DNA of 64,000 nucleotides from Vibrio tasmaniensis (GCF_024347635.1 NZ_AP025510.1:1426001-1490000), one strand, 5' to 3'. Shown: positions 45,879-55,975, counted from the first letter of the stretch. A program made the numbers and translations. Notes: generated from the letters alone by a model not told the origin.

Positions 45879-47297
45879 ATGAAAAAATCTCAGATACTTG
45901 CCAATACAATCAAGAATCAGATAGAACAAAACATCTGGCTAAGTGGTGAGAAGATCCCATCAATTAGAGACGCATGTAAGCGCTATAAACTCAGTATCGA
46001 GACAGTACTTCAGGCCTATCAACAGCTTGAAGACCAAGGCTATGTACGCTCAAAGCCTAAGTCGGGCTATTTCGTGTTACCGCGTAGAAATGTATTCACC
46101 TCAGAACACACGCAACAAAAAGCCATCAAGCCGTACCCCGTTAAAATCAGTGACCTGCTTTACGATGTGCTTCAACGAGCCAAAGACCCTAGCATCATTC
46201 CACTCAGCTCGGCATTTCCAGACCCTGCCTTGTTTCCTCATCAAGCGTTGTCGCGCAGTTTAGCCAATGCCAGTCGTCAAATGCCCGATAACAGCATGCT
46301 TACTAATTTACCACCGGGCAGTGAAACACTCCGCAGGCAAATCGCTCAACGCTATCAATCTGGTGGGCTAGATGTATTGCCCGACGATATTGTGATCACG
46401 TCTGGGGCAATGGAAGCACTTAACTTATGCCTGCAATCCTGTACCGAGCCGGGTGACTTAGTCGCGATAGAGTACCCTGCGTTTTACGGTGTGTTACAGA
46501 CCATTGAAAGGTTAAACCTAACGGCGGTAGAGATCCCGACCGACCCTGAAACCGGTATCGATTTAGATGTGTTGGAGTCGGTGTTTGCTTCAATGGACAT
46601 CAAAGCATGTTGGTTCATGACAGAATCGCAAAACCCTGTCGGTTACTCGATGAGTGATAACAACAAGCAGCGACTCGCCGAGTTAGTGAATGACCATAAG
46701 ATCTCTATGATTGAAGACGATGTGTATCGTGAACTTCACGTTGGAAACCAAAGTTCATTGCCAGCCAAGGCTTATGACACCGGCGAGCAAATCATGCTGT
46801 GTGGTTCGTTTTCCAAATCACTGTCGCCGGGCTTTCGAATTGGTTGGGTAGTCGCAAGGAAACAAGCGTTAAAGATTCAGAGATTGCAGCATCTATCGAC
46901 ACTCTCCAGCAGTATTCCGATTCAGCTTGGCTTATCTCACTACCTGACGTTTTATAGCTATGACAACCACCTTAAAAAGCTTCGCAAACTGCTGAATGAA
47001 AGGAAGAAGGCACATATAGCACTTCTAGAGTCCAGTTTGCCTAAGAGTGCTCTGATTCATAAAAGCCAAGGTGGTTACTTCCTTTGGATAGAGTTGCCTC
47101 ACTCTGTTTGTGTTGAGAAGCTTTATGAGCAAGCACTTGAAAACAACATCTCTGTTGCGCCGGGAATTATATTCAGCAGCGATAAAAAGTTCTCTCATCA
47201 CATCCGTCTCAACTGCTCGTACGCTTGCGACGACAAAATCGCAGAAGCCATTCGTACTCTAGGTGGTTTGATTCAGACAATGGAATTACAAGCCTAA
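45879..47297 (+). CDS. MocR-family (GntR + aminotransferase) transcriptional regulator
   Basis: Regulator of 472 aa. The N-terminal GntR winged HTH (residues 1-70: NTIKNQIEQNIWLSGEKIPS, then IRDACKRYKLSIETVLQAYQ and GYVRSKPKSGYFV) is fused to a fold-type I aminotransferase domain, with the PLP lysine in GSFSKSLSPGFRIGW and the Asp in MIEDDVYREL. The frame opens at TTG 45876, but ATG 45879 is taken as the start. MocR proteins sense a PLP-linked ligand and often control a neighbouring gene; the direct repeat at 47360 suggests cydABX or self-control. Confidence 0.9.
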   Translation: MKKSQILANTIKNQIEQNIWLSGEKIPSIRDACKRYKLSIETVLQAYQQLEDQGYVRSKPKSGYFVLPRRNVFTSEHTQQKAIKPYPVKISDLLYDVLQRAKDPSIIPLSSAFPDPALFPHQALSRSLANASRQMPDNSMLTNLPPGSETLRRQIAQRYQSGGLDVLPDDIVITSGAMEALNLCLQSCTEPGDLVAIEYPAFYGVLQTIERLNLTAVEIPTDPETGIDLDVLESVFASMDIKACWFMTESQNPVGYSMSDNNKQRLAELVNDHKISMIEDDVYRELHVGNQSSLPAKAYDTGEQIMLCGSFSKSLSPGFRIGWVVARKQALKIQRLQHLSTLSSSIPIQLGLSHYLTFYSYDNHLKKLRKLLNERKKAHIALLESSLPKSALIHKSQGGYFLWIELPHSVCVEKLYEQALENNISVAPGIIFSSDKKFSHHIRLNCSYACDDKIAEAIRTLGGLIQTMELQA

Positions 47298-47359
47298 GTC
47301 GTTAGCTGAGTTACCGGCTGCTCCATACTTCAACGCTAGTCTCTACTGACTGGATAAAT

Positions 47360-47393
47360 AATCTGTTCTGTTTTTTAATAACCAATCTGTTCT
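47360..47393 (+). promoter_or_regulatory. Direct repeat AATCTGTTCT, candidate MocR operator before cydA
   Basis: AATCTGTTCT occurs at 47360-47369 and 47384-47393, 24 bases apart, between the MocR gene and cydA. MocR dimers typically bind two direct repeats, so this is a candidate site, unproven. Confidence 0.4.
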
Positions 47394-47472
47394 AGTTTGG
47401 TTTGTTCGAACTGTGCTGAAATACGCTCCAATTCTTAATATGAAATCCATCATTATGATGTTTGGAGCTTAA

Positions 47473-49059
47473 ATGTTTGATGTAGTTGAATTGTCGCGTT
47501 TACAGTTTGCGCTAACCGCTATGTTTCACTTCCTCTTCGTCCCGTTAACTATTGGTATGTCTTGCTTACTGGCGATCATGGAGTCGATCTATGTGCTTAC
47601 CGGTAAGCAAATCTATCAGGATATGACTCGCTTTTGGGGTAAACTTTTCGGTATTAACTTCGCCTTAGGTGTCACGACCGGATTAACCATGGAGTTCCAG
47701 TTCGGCACTAACTGGTCTTATTATTCTCACTATGTCGGAGACATCTTTGGTGCTCCTCTTGCGATCGAAGCCCTTGTTGCATTCTTCCTAGAATCCACCT
47801 TTGTTGGACTGTTCTTCTTCGGTTGGGAAAGGCTATCTAAACGCCAACACCTTATGGTGACTTGGCTGGTGGCGTTGGGCTCAAGCTTCTCTGCATTATG
47901 GATTCTAGTTGCTAACGGTTGGATGCAAAACCCGATTGGATCGGAGTTTAATTACCAAACCATGCGTATGGAAATGACCAGCTTTGCCGAAGTGGTGCTC
48001 AACCCAGTTGCTCAAGTTAAGTTCTTGCACACAGTCGCTTCAGCTTATACCTGCGGTGCGATGTTTATCCTTGGCGTGAGTTCATACTACTTGCTTAAAG
48101 GGCGAGACATTGCTTTTGCAAAACGTTCGTTTGCTGTCGCAGCTTCGTTCGGCATTGCTTCTATCATATCGGTGATCGTATTAGGTGATGAGTCGGGCTA
48201 TGAACTGGGTGACGTCCAAAAAGTAAAACTCGCAGCGATTGAAGCTGAATGGCACACCGAACCGGCACCTGCGGCGTTTACTTTGTTTGGATTACCAAAT
48301 CAAGAAGAAGGCAAAACCGACTTCGCGGTAAAAATCCCCTATGTGATGGGGATTATTGCAACAAGGTCTTTGGACGAGCAGGTGACGGGGCTTCATGACT
48401 TGCGTGACCAACATTTAGTTCGCATTCGTAACGGAATCATCGCTTATGAACTGCTAGAGCGTTTGCGATCTGGCGATACCTCACATGAGACAGAGCAAGC
48501 TTTCGATCAAACCAAGCAGGACCTTGGCTACGGCTTATTGCTCAAGAGATACACAGACACCGTGACTGACGCGACTGAACAACAAATCCAACAAGCAGCC
48601 GATGATTCAATCCCAACCGTGTGGCCATTGTTCTGGTCATTCAGAATCATGGTGGGTTGTGGCTTCATTATGTTGTTTGTTTTTGGCGCGGCTTTCTTAC
48701 AAACCTACCGTAAAAACATAACTCAAAAGCCTTGGTTATTGAAGGCGGCACTTTGGTCAATTCCATTACCTTGGGTGGCAATCGAAGCTGGTTGGTTTGT
48801 TGCAGAGTATGGTCGTCAACCATGGGCGGTCGGTGAAATTCTCCCTGTTGCGGTCGCGGCTTCTTCTCAAACTGTTGAGAACTTACTTACGTCTCTCGCG
48901 CTAATTATTAGCCTCTATACCGTCTTCATCATTGTTGAAAGTTACTTGATGATTACCGTCGCTAAAAAAGGCCCAAGCAGTTTGAAAACGGGGCGTTATC
49001 ACTATGAACAAACAACAACATCACTTGAAGCCAAATTGGCACAACAAGTTCAACAATAA
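47473..49059 (+). CDS. cydA: Cytochrome bd ubiquinol oxidase subunit I
   Basis: Inner-membrane subunit (528 aa; E. coli 522 aa) that carries the three hemes and the quinol site of the cytochrome bd terminal oxidase. [20 protein letters not shown] has the heme-binding His; the block [20 protein letters not shown] is the diagnostic GRQPW motif. The Q-loop is long (bd-I type), with [17 protein letters not shown] lies before the ATG. First gene of the cydABX operon, downstream of a MocR gene. Confidence 0.97.
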   Translation: MFDVVELSRLQFALTAMFHFLFVPLTIGMSCLLAIMESIYVLTGKQIYQDMTRFWGKLFGINFALGVTTGLTMEFQFGTNWSYYSHYVGDIFGAPLAIEALVAFFLESTFVGLFFFGWERLSKRQHLMVTWLVALGSSFSALWILVANGWMQNPIGSEFNYQTMRMEMTSFAEVVLNPVAQVKFLHTVASAYTCGAMFILGVSSYYLLKGRDIAFAKRSFAVAASFGIASIISVIVLGDESGYELGDVQKVKLAAIEAEWHTEPAPAAFTLFGLPNQEEGKTDFAVKIPYVMGIIATRSLDEQVTGLHDLRDQHLVRIRNGIIAYELLERLRSGDTSHETEQAFDQTKQDLGYGLLLKRYTDTVTDATEQQIQQAADDSIPTVWPLFWSFRIMVGCGFIMLFVFGAAFLQTYRKNITQKPWLLKAALWSIPLPWVAIEAGWFVAEYGRQPWAVGEILPVAVAASSQTVENLLTSLALIISLYTVFIIVESYLMITVAKKGPSSLKTGRYHYEQTTTSLEAKLAQQVQQ

Positions 49060-49071
49060 GGTGACTGACTC

Positions 49072-50208
49072 ATGTTTGAATATGACACATTGCGTTTAAT
49101 TTGGTGGGTGCTAATCGGTGTGCTGCTGATTGGTTTTATGATTACCGATGGCTTCGATATGGGGGTAGGAGCGTTGTTACCGTTGATAGGTAAAACCAAC
49201 TCTGAAAGACGAGTGATGATTAACTCCATCGCACCTCATTGGGACGGAAACCAGGTGTGGTTAATTACCGCAGGTGGCGCTTTGTTTGCAGCTTGGCCGT
49301 TAGTGTATGCGACATCGTTTTCAAGCTTATATGTTGCGATGTACTTGGCTCTTATCTCGTTATGGTTACGTCCTTTAGCTCTTGAATACCGAGCCAAGAT
49401 AGACAACGACCAATGGCGAAAAGTGTGTGATTTAGCTATTTCGTTTTCAGGCTTATTTCCGCCGATTTTATTTGGTGTCGCGTTTGGCAACTTGATGCAA
49501 GGGCTTCCGTTCTCGCTCAATAGCTTGCTTATGGTTGAGTACCACGGATCGTTTGTTGATTTGCTTAATCCGTTTGCTCTGTTGTGTGGCTTCGTTGGGT
49601 TATTGATGGCGTTGTTGCAAGGCAGTGCTTGGCTGATGATGAAAACCACCGATGCGCTATACAACAAGGTAAGATTGGTTGCTCAGTTGAGTGCGATACT
49701 TGTGGTGAGTCTCATGGTGCTAGGTGGTTTAACAATAAGTCACATTGATGGTTATCAGATTGTCAGTGAGTTGAACCATAGCGCGGTTTCAAACCCGTTG
49801 AACAAACAAGCGATAGCAGAAACTGGTGCTTGGTTATCTAACTTCGAGATTCACCCTTGGATGTGGTTTGCGCCAATTGGCAGTGTGCTTAATCCATTGA
49901 TGGCTTTGATCAGCGCAAGGTTGAAATGGGATGCGATTTCTTTTATTAGTTCCAGCCTGACTAACGCTTGCATCATTTTAACCGCTGGTTTCGCGATGTT
50001 CCCATTCATTATTCCGTCTAGCGTTAATCCAAGCCATAGCTTAACCCTTTGGGATTCGACATCAAGCGAACTGACCTTGAACATCATGACAGGCGTAGCA
50101 TTTGTGATGGTGCCCATCATTCTGTGTTATACCGCGTTCAGTTATCGAACCATGTTTGGACGACTCGATAATGAGTATGTCGAACGCAACGGCAATTCAC
50201 TGTATTAA
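49072..50208 (+). CDS. cydB: Cytochrome bd ubiquinol oxidase subunit II
   Basis: Integral membrane partner of CydA (378 aa; E. coli 379 aa). LIGFMITDGFDMGVGALLPL and HWDGNQVWLITAGGALFAAW are the family signatures, and SLWLRPLALEYRAKID follows. It starts 12 bases after cydA. Together with CydA and CydX it forms the quinol oxidase that works at low oxygen and resists nitric oxide and sulfide. Confidence 0.97.
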   Translation: MFEYDTLRLIWWVLIGVLLIGFMITDGFDMGVGALLPLIGKTNSERRVMINSIAPHWDGNQVWLITAGGALFAAWPLVYATSFSSLYVAMYLALISLWLRPLALEYRAKIDNDQWRKVCDLAISFSGLFPPILFGVAFGNLMQGLPFSLNSLLMVEYHGSFVDLLNPFALLCGFVGLLMALLQGSAWLMMKTTDALYNKVRLVAQLSAILVVSLMVLGGLTISHIDGYQIVSELNHSAVSNPLNKQAIAETGAWLSNFEIHPWMWFAPIGSVLNPLMALISARLKWDAISFISSSLTNACIILTAGFAMFPFIIPSSVNPSHSLTLWDSTSSELTLNIMTGVAFVMVPIILCYTAFSYRTMFGRLDNEYVERNGNSLY

Positions 50209-50218
50209 GGAGTTTCTC

Positions 50219-50320
50219 ATGTGGTATTTTGTTTGGATATTAGGCTTATTCCTAGCCTCTGCATTTGCAGTTTTGAATGTCATCAGCCTAGAGAAAAGTG
50301 ACTCAGAAACTGAGTTCTGA
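50219..50320 (+). CDS. cydX: CydX, small subunit of cytochrome bd oxidase
   Basis: 33-aa membrane peptide MWYFVWILGLFLASAFAVLN followed by VISLEKSDSETEF. It starts MWYF(A/V)WILG like E. coli CydX (37 aa) and has the same single helix and a Glu/Asp-rich tail. AAGGAG lies seven bases before the ATG, which is 10 bases after the cydB stop. CydX is required for heme stability and activity of bd-I. It is too short for normal gene calling. Confidence 0.92.
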   Translation: MWYFVWILGLFLASAFAVLNVISLEKSDSETEF

Positions 50321-50334
50321 TTGGCGTTATGATT

Positions 50335-50375
50335 CATAAAAAGATCAGAAGTGTGATGCTCTGGTCTTTTTTATG
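50335..50375 (+). terminator. Terminator of cydABX
   Basis: AAAAGATCAGA pairs with TCTGGTCTTTT (one G-U) and is followed by TT and an AT-rich stretch. Confidence 0.85.
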
Positions 50376-50602
50376 AGCCTTCCTAAAGCGTAAGGTTTGG
50401 TTCTTCCTTCGTGGTACAAGATGGTAAGACTTAAATCGAGTGAGCTGCATTCTTTTAAGTACACCTATATCTCAACTCTATATAAGATTTAATCAAAACA
50501 ATTCCATCTAACCTATTGTTAAATATTTACTATTTGATAATGTGTCTAGGTGCACATTAAGGATGTGTTTCATATTTAGCGATGAAAATAGTAGGAGTTG
50601 CG

Positions 50603-51091
50603 ATGAGTATTATAGTGAGACGGTCTGAACCGTCAGATGCAAAGGGAATCAAAGAAGTTTACGAATGCACTAATGCTTATACCGGTACGCTGCAACTCCC
50701 AAATCCATCTCTGGAAAGCTGGCAAAAACGAATCTCTAACATGCCTGATAATGTGTACTCCTATGTCGCAATGATCGACGATGAGATCGTTGGTAATTTG
50801 GGAATGGAAGTGTGTGTAAACCCGAGACGGCGACATGTAGCTTCATTCGGTATGGGTGTTAAAGACGATGTGTTAGGCAAAGGCGTTGGTAGTCAACTGC
50901 TCGCGACAGCGATCGACTTGTGCGATAACTGGATTAACATCAAGCGAATGGAGCTAACGGTGTATACCGATAACGAAAGAGCGATTAGCCTGTATAAGAA
51001 GTTTGGTTTTGTGATTGAAGGAGAGTCCGCAGGATTTGCCTTTAGAAACGGCGAATATGTGGCGGCTTATCACATGGCTCGACTGGTATAG
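50603..51091 (+). CDS. GNAT acetyltransferase similar to AaaT (YhhY)
   Basis: N-acetyltransferase of 162 aa. The start at ATG 50603 follows AGGAG by five bases; the frame opens at 50582. The sequence tracks E. coli YhhY/AaaT, an L-amino acid N-acetyltransferase: IVRRSEPSDAKGI, LQLPNPSLESWQKRI, VNPRRRHVASFGMGV, KDDVLGKGVGSQLLA (acetyl-CoA motif), MELTVYTDNERAISLYKKFG, then GEYVAAYHMARL. Activity on free amino acids such as methionine is inferred from the family. Confidence 0.88.
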   Translation: MSIIVRRSEPSDAKGIKEVYECTNAYTGTLQLPNPSLESWQKRISNMPDNVYSYVAMIDDEIVGNLGMEVCVNPRRRHVASFGMGVKDDVLGKGVGSQLLATAIDLCDNWINIKRMELTVYTDNERAISLYKKFGFVIEGESAGFAFRNGEYVAAYHMARLV

Positions 51092-51188
51092 CATTTAGCT
51101 ACAATTAACACTCGGTGACATTTAACACTCTACTGTAATTAGCACACAGCTACGATTAACGCACAGTTAGAAATCACAGACAGATAAT

Positions 51189-51219
51189 AAAACGCCACGT
51201 TATTTAAACGTGGCGTTTG
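51189..51219. terminator. Bidirectional terminator
   Basis: AACGCCACGTT pairs with AACGTGGCGTT around ATTTA, with A and T runs on either side; serves the GNAT gene and the NTP-pyrophosphatase-like gene. Confidence 0.88.
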
Positions 51220-51266
51220 CTATTTGGGTGCGCCGATGCTTTAAGCAGCTTCAGTCGTAACCTTAC

Positions 51267-51842
51267 CTAAGCCGTTAAAGGCTCAAGGTTCGCAGGACGG
51301 TAGTGTACTGATTTTAGTACTTTACCTTGGCGAACTGTCTTACCTTCAGATACGAAATCTTCCGCACACTTAGCGATGATGTATTCGCCTTTTTGAACCG
51401 CCATCAGTTTGATGTTCTGTTCAGCATAGAAAGCTTCGGTTTCTGCGTATTCTGTCTCGTTACGACATACTTTACTCATGTTGCTTGAGTGTACTTCGTC
51501 CCAGCAAGGTAAGAAGTCAATTGAGCGGTTTTTAGAAACATTCAACAGTAGGTCAATCAGGTAGCTGATTGCTAGGTTGTCTTCAACCTTCGCTTGACCA
51601 AGGTGAACCAAACGTCCCATCAAAACATACACGCTGTCTACAATAGCGTCCGCTTGTTCGATTTTAGAGTCAGCTTCTGCAAGCTCTGTCAGCTCTTCGA
51701 TCGCTAGAGAGGTATGTAGCGTATCGCCTTTTTCGTCCATTGTTTCAGGATCAGCTACAGGCAGATCAAAAGTACTGCGGAACTCTTCAATGTCGCGGTA
51801 AAGGTGATCGTAGATTTCTTGGCTTAGTTGAGAAAGGTTCAT
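51267..51842 (-). CDS. All-alpha NTP pyrophosphohydrolase-like (PRA-PH/MazG-type) protein
   Basis: Protein of 191 aa. Start set at MNLSQLSQEI (51842), preceded by GGATAGGA; the frame extends to 51854. The all-alpha pyrophosphohydrolase core is suggested by SLAIEELTELAEADSKIEQADAIVDSVYV (E..E..EL, then E..DA..D motifs) at about 45-75. The second part, with a C-terminal EGKTVRQGKVLKSVHYRP, is a beta extension that I do not recognise. Nucleoside triphosphate cleavage is inferred from the motif; the substrate is unknown. Confidence 0.82.
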   Translation of the reverse strand: MNLSQLSQEIYDHLYRDIEEFRSTFDLPVADPETMDEKGDTLHTSLAIEELTELAEADSKIEQADAIVDSVYVLMGRLVHLGQAKVEDNLAISYLIDLLLNVSKNRSIDFLPCWDEVHSSNMSKVCRNETEYAETEAFYAEQNIKLMAVQKGEYIIAKCAEDFVSEGKTVRQGKVLKSVHYRPANLEPLTA

Positions 51843-52030
51843 TTTCCTATCCATTTTGTTTCGTTAATGGTGCATTTTATCAAAGCTAGCTATAGGGTGC
51901 TAACGTAAAGGCGACTTTTATTCATTGGTCTAATGAGGTATCTTGCATAAAAACTAATTGATTATTATATAACTTACAGTAAACCATCACGTAATATTGC
52001 CAATCAGCTCTCCGTCGTAGGATCACAGTT

Positions 52031-53101
52031 ATGCACCAAGCTAATGAAAGTGAAGTTGTTATACGTCGTTTGTATCAAATTACCAATGATTACCGAAAAG
52101 GGTTCGAGGTTCAGATCGCTCAGCTGCTTATCATGGGGCTTGAACGTTTTAACTTAGACATTGGTATTTTGTCGAAAGTCGATGGTAATACTTATTCAGT
52201 TGAACATTCTGTCACACCCGAAGGGGTTGAGCTCAAAAGTGGTGACATCTTCGACACTGGGTCGACTTATTGTGCGATAACCTGCAAATCTGTTGGGCCT
52301 ATTTGTATTGAGCATTGTGGTAAACATGATAAGTATGCGACACATCCTGCCTATCAGTCTTTTGGGCTAGAGTCTTATATTGGTATTCCAATTTTCGTCA
52401 ATGATGAGATTTATGGCACCTTAAACTTTTCAAGCCCAGCTCCCTATCATCGTGAGTTTAAAGAGTTCGATATCGACGTGATGAGATTAATGGCGTCATG
52501 GATCGAAGTGGAACTGGTTAGAAGACAGCAAGAACGTAAACTGACAGAATTAAATGAAAAACTTGAATATCAAGCTTTGTACGATCCTCTGACACACTTG
52601 CCGAATCGACGTTGCTTGTTCAAAACGCTGAATGCAGAAGTGGAGCAGTTAAAAGGCTCTTTAGGTAAGGGGACATTAGCCGTCGTAGACATCGATTTCT
52701 TTAAAGTCGTTAATGACACTTACGGTCACCAAATGGGTGACGTTGTGTTAAAAAAAGTGGCAAACGTTCTGCGCAATAATATTCAAGATGGAGAGTTTGT
52801 GGCGCGTTTTGGTGGTGAAGAGTTCATTCTTTGGTATCCAAATAGAACCCCCAGTTGTGTTGAAGATAAGTTCATGGCTCTTTTACAAGAGATCAAGAAA
52901 ATCACACTAGATAGTAAGCCTATCACCATATCAATTGGTGCGTGTCATTTTGAGTTGAGTACTGGAGATAGCAAAGGGGAAAGAATGTCGGCGTTAGACT
53001 CCTTAATCAAAGTTGCCGATGAATGCCTGTACATTGCGAAACAAAATGGACGAGATCAGTTTATTTCTCGCCCATATCATCAAGAACATTCCGGTTCGTA
53101 A
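52031..53101 (+). CDS. GAF-GGDEF diguanylate cyclase
   Basis: Cytoplasmic c-di-GMP synthase of 356 aa. The N-terminal GAF domain (about 20-165) shows YCAITCKSVGPICIEHCGKH and YIGIPIFVNDEIYGTLNF; the GGDEF domain (about 180-345) starts YDPLTHLPNRRCLFKTL and has the catalytic GGEEF at 261-265 in VARFGGEEFILWYP. The RxxD inhibitory site is absent (QDGE at that position), so product feedback is unlikely by that route. No transmembrane segment. The cysteines in the GAF domain (TCKSVGPICIEHC) could bind a metal or react with an oxidant; this is a guess. Confidence 0.93.
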   Translation: MHQANESEVVIRRLYQITNDYRKGFEVQIAQLLIMGLERFNLDIGILSKVDGNTYSVEHSVTPEGVELKSGDIFDTGSTYCAITCKSVGPICIEHCGKHDKYATHPAYQSFGLESYIGIPIFVNDEIYGTLNFSSPAPYHREFKEFDIDVMRLMASWIEVELVRRQQERKLTELNEKLEYQALYDPLTHLPNRRCLFKTLNAEVEQLKGSLGKGTLAVVDIDFFKVVNDTYGHQMGDVVLKKVANVLRNNIQDGEFVARFGGEEFILWYPNRTPSCVEDKFMALLQEIKKITLDSKPITISIGACHFELSTGDSKGERMSALDSLIKVADECLYIAKQNGRDQFISRPYHQEHSGS

Positions 53102-53140
53102 TCCAAAACGGGTTAGTTCTTGATGTACAATCGTTCGCGA

Positions 53141-53707
53141 TTAACTAAATAGATAAGGGAATAGCTTACGACGCTCTTCAGGCGTTAAAGACTCAACTCT
53201 CGCGATGTTGGTATCAGGAATCGCTTCAGGGTTAGGGTAGTGTTTCAACACCTTTTCCATGCTTGCTTCACGAATCAAATGGTATACCGGATACGGAGAA
53301 CGGTTGGTCAGATTTTCATCGTCTTCTGGATCCGCACCACCAAAGCAATAGTCTGGGTGGAAAGTTGCTACTTGGTAAACGCCTTCCCAATCTTCCTGCT
53401 TGATCAGTGCTTCAATCCAATCAATGAACATGTTGTAGTCGAAGAAATCTTGCAACATGTTAGGGACAACCACCAAAGTCGTTTCTAAATCCGCGACTGG
53501 CGTGTTATCTAATTCGACAAAGTGCGTCATGATGTCTTCTAGTAACGCTTCTTCCGTATTCACTTCACTCACAAAGATCTTAATCTGCTTGTTACGCTGT
53601 GGCTTGGCTGCGAATGGACACAGGTTTAGGCCAATAACGACATCGTCTAACCACTGTTTTACTTGGTCGTGGATGGTTTGAAGATCTGAGTTTTGAGTGT
53701 TCGACAT
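53141..53707 (-). CDS. DUF1415 protein
   Basis: Protein of 188 aa. QVKQWLDDVVIGLNLCPFAA near the N terminus, then LVVVPNMLQDFFDYNMFIDW, VYQVATFHPDYCFGGADPED and LTNRSPYPVYHLIREASMEK are the family blocks, with a conserved Cys and His. Function unknown. Monocistronic and convergent with the GGDEF gene; the two stop codons are 40 bases apart. Confidence 0.92.
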   Translation of the reverse strand: MSNTQNSDLQTIHDQVKQWLDDVVIGLNLCPFAAKPQRNKQIKIFVSEVNTEEALLEDIMTHFVELDNTPVADLETTLVVVPNMLQDFFDYNMFIDWIEALIKQEDWEGVYQVATFHPDYCFGGADPEDDENLTNRSPYPVYHLIREASMEKVLKHYPNPEAIPDTNIARVESLTPEERRKLFPYLFS

Positions 53708-53792
53708 AACAGGTTCCGAAATGAAATTTTGCGTAGGATATCAGAACGGACGTTAATCAAAAGCAATAATTGAGTTACAAAATCCATCCCAC

Positions 53793-54992
53793 TTATGCTT
53801 GTGCGAGTTTAGAGGTTGAGACTTGAAGCTGTTTTAACTGGTAGACCCAAGCAAATATCGCAACATAGAAGATAGAACCACCTGCGATCACGCCATTCCA
53901 ACCAAACAACTGCCAGCAATATAAGAGTAAGAAACCACCCAAGCTTCCGCCTATATAGTAATGGACTAAGTAAAGTGCCGTTGCTGTCGCTTTCGCGCTC
54001 GGTGCTTTTTGACTTACCCAAGAATAGGCTAGGGTATGAGCGAAGAACGCGCCGCCACTTATCAATAACAAGCCTGCTAACATGAACGGGACTTTGTCCA
54101 CGGCGGAAACCAACATACCAATTAAGCTGATACACACGCCCATCAATATACCGTTTAACGGGTCAAAACGAAGTGTCCATTTGTTGGATAGCTTAGAGGT
54201 TACCGTACCGGCCAAGTAACACAGAAATATCAGCGAAGCTAAACCCACAGGCACCGAGTGAGGCGAAGTTACTAGCCTAAAGCCCATTACAGAATACAAA
54301 TTAACGAACAGTGCAAAGTTAGCACCACCAATTAGCATCGCTAACCACAGTGTGCGGTTTCTCAAGTGCATCACAACCGAGCGGTTATGATGGAAAAATA
54401 GGCCTTTTTGAGGTTTGAAGTTTTGTTGGTCAGGCAGGCTGTACGCAATATAGAGTGCGCCTAGCAAAGATCCGACAACGAAAAACAAAACCGTTGCGTG
54501 CCAGTCGAAATAGTCCGTGATTAAGCCGCCGAGTACACGTCCAAAAATCCCTCCTAATGAGTTGGCCGCAATATAACCGCCGATCGCGACTGCGAATGCT
54601 TTGGGTGATAGCTCTTCGACCATATAGGCAACCGCCACCCCCGCAAAAGCAGCAACGGCGATCCCCATGAATGCTCTAGCAATAACAAGCTGTAGTAGGG
54701 TAGTTGTGAACACCATGCTCAGCCCGATTAGCGGGATAGCAAATAAGCTGAACAGTATGATGGGTTTCCGGCCAAAGGTTTCAGAAGCGATTGCCCAAGG
54801 CACCAAACTGATGGAAAGCCCAAGTGTTGTCGCGGCAAACAGCCAGTTAATTTGAGTTTCTGATACTTGGAAGTGCGAGGCCATGTGCGGCAAGATAGGC
54901 TGAAAGAGATAAAGGTTACAGAAAATGATAAACGAGCCAATCGCCAATGATTGGGTGATTTGTTTGTATTGAGTGCTACCTTTATCAAACAT
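53793..54992 (-). CDS. MFS transporter (YnfM-like)
   Basis: Inner-membrane major facilitator of 399 aa with 12 predicted helices. FCNLYLFQPILPHMASHFQV, the DHA-type loop ASETFGRKPIILFSLFAIP and ALYLVHYYIGGSLGGFLLLY match E. coli YnfM and related putative arabinose/drug exporters. A LysR gene is divergent (55103), an arrangement also known for ynfM and ynfL in E. coli. Substrate not known. Confidence 0.88.
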   Translation of the reverse strand: MFDKGSTQYKQITQSLAIGSFIIFCNLYLFQPILPHMASHFQVSETQINWLFAATTLGLSISLVPWAIASETFGRKPIILFSLFAIPLIGLSMVFTTTLLQLVIARAFMGIAVAAFAGVAVAYMVEELSPKAFAVAIGGYIAANSLGGIFGRVLGGLITDYFDWHATVLFFVVGSLLGALYIAYSLPDQQNFKPQKGLFFHHNRSVVMHLRNRTLWLAMLIGGANFALFVNLYSVMGFRLVTSPHSVPVGLASLIFLCYLAGTVTSKLSNKWTLRFDPLNGILMGVCISLIGMLVSAVDKVPFMLAGLLLISGGAFFAHTLAYSWVSQKAPSAKATATALYLVHYYIGGSLGGFLLLYCWQLFGWNGVIAGGSIFYVAIFAWVYQLKQLQVSTSKLAQA

Positions 54993-55102
54993 TTACGTTG
55001 TGCCTGCGCGAGTGAGTAAGCTATTTGTGAACAAGTTATCAGCACAAGCGTGATTAAAGAAATATATTAAAAATATCACCTCTATATATTTAGTATATCG
55101 CC

Positions 55103-55975
55103 ATGCTTGAATCAAAACCCCTTCGACATTTTCTGGCTGTTGCTCAGTTTGGTAACTTCACTCAAGCCGCGAAAGCGCTGCATATTGCACAGCCTGCATT
55201 GAGTATCTCCATTAAAAAGCTCGAACAGACGCTAGAGTTGATTTTATTCCGGCGTGGAGATAAATCCGTCACCTTAACGGAAGAGGGAAAGGTACTGTTT
55301 GAGCATGCGAAGCGAATCGCCCAGCAGTTTGATGATGCTCAACTCGCAATGAATGAGCTAAAGGGACTAGAAAAAGGCGAGGTGCGATTAGGCGCTCCAA
55401 GCATGATGGGCAGCTACTTTTTCCCGCAAGTTGTGATGGCATTTAAAAGCCAATACCCAAACCTTAAGTTGACCTTGATTGATGCGGGTACTGAATCGAT
55501 TAGGGAGATGCTATTAAACGGCGAACTCGATATTGGCGTAATCAACCATGAAAATGTCCCTGATGCTTTCGAAACCGACCACTTGTTGAGTTCTGAGATG
55601 GTCGCCGTTGTCGGTAAGGAGCATCCGTTAGCACAGCAGCCTTCGATGACCTTTGAAGAATTTTTCGCTCAAGAGCTGATCATGTTTAAATCGGGTTATT
55701 TCCACCGCGACTTCATTGATGCTACCTGTAAAAAATACAATCTAGATATGACCATCGCCTTTGAAACCAATTTATTGCCAATGATTCTTTCTATAGTAAA
55801 ACGAGAGTTTGCCATTACTGCGCTGCTGAGTTTGGTCACAGAATATGAGAAAGACGTGATAGGCGTACCATTTAAAGACCCTGTGAAACTGAATTTATCT
55901 TTGGCTTGGAGAAAGGAGGGGTATTTGTCGAAGGCAGACAGAACCTTTATTGATTTCGTTAAGAGGTACGTGTGA
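55103..55975 (+). CDS. LysR-family regulator, divergent from the MFS gene
   Basis: Regulator of 290 aa. The HTH is MLESKPLRHFLAVAQFGNFT followed by QAAKALHIAQPALSISIKKL; the effector domain runs from about 90 (LEKGEVRLGAPSMMGSYFFP). It resembles E. coli YnfL and probably controls the divergent YnfM-like exporter across the 110-base gap. Ligand unknown. Confidence 0.9.
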   Translation: MLESKPLRHFLAVAQFGNFTQAAKALHIAQPALSISIKKLEQTLELILFRRGDKSVTLTEEGKVLFEHAKRIAQQFDDAQLAMNELKGLEKGEVRLGAPSMMGSYFFPQVVMAFKSQYPNLKLTLIDAGTESIREMLLNGELDIGVINHENVPDAFETDHLLSSEMVAVVGKEHPLAQQPSMTFEEFFAQELIMFKSGYFHRDFIDATCKKYNLDMTIAFETNLLPMILSIVKREFAITALLSLVTEYEKDVIGVPFKDPVKLNLSLAWRKEGYLSKADRTFIDFVKRYV

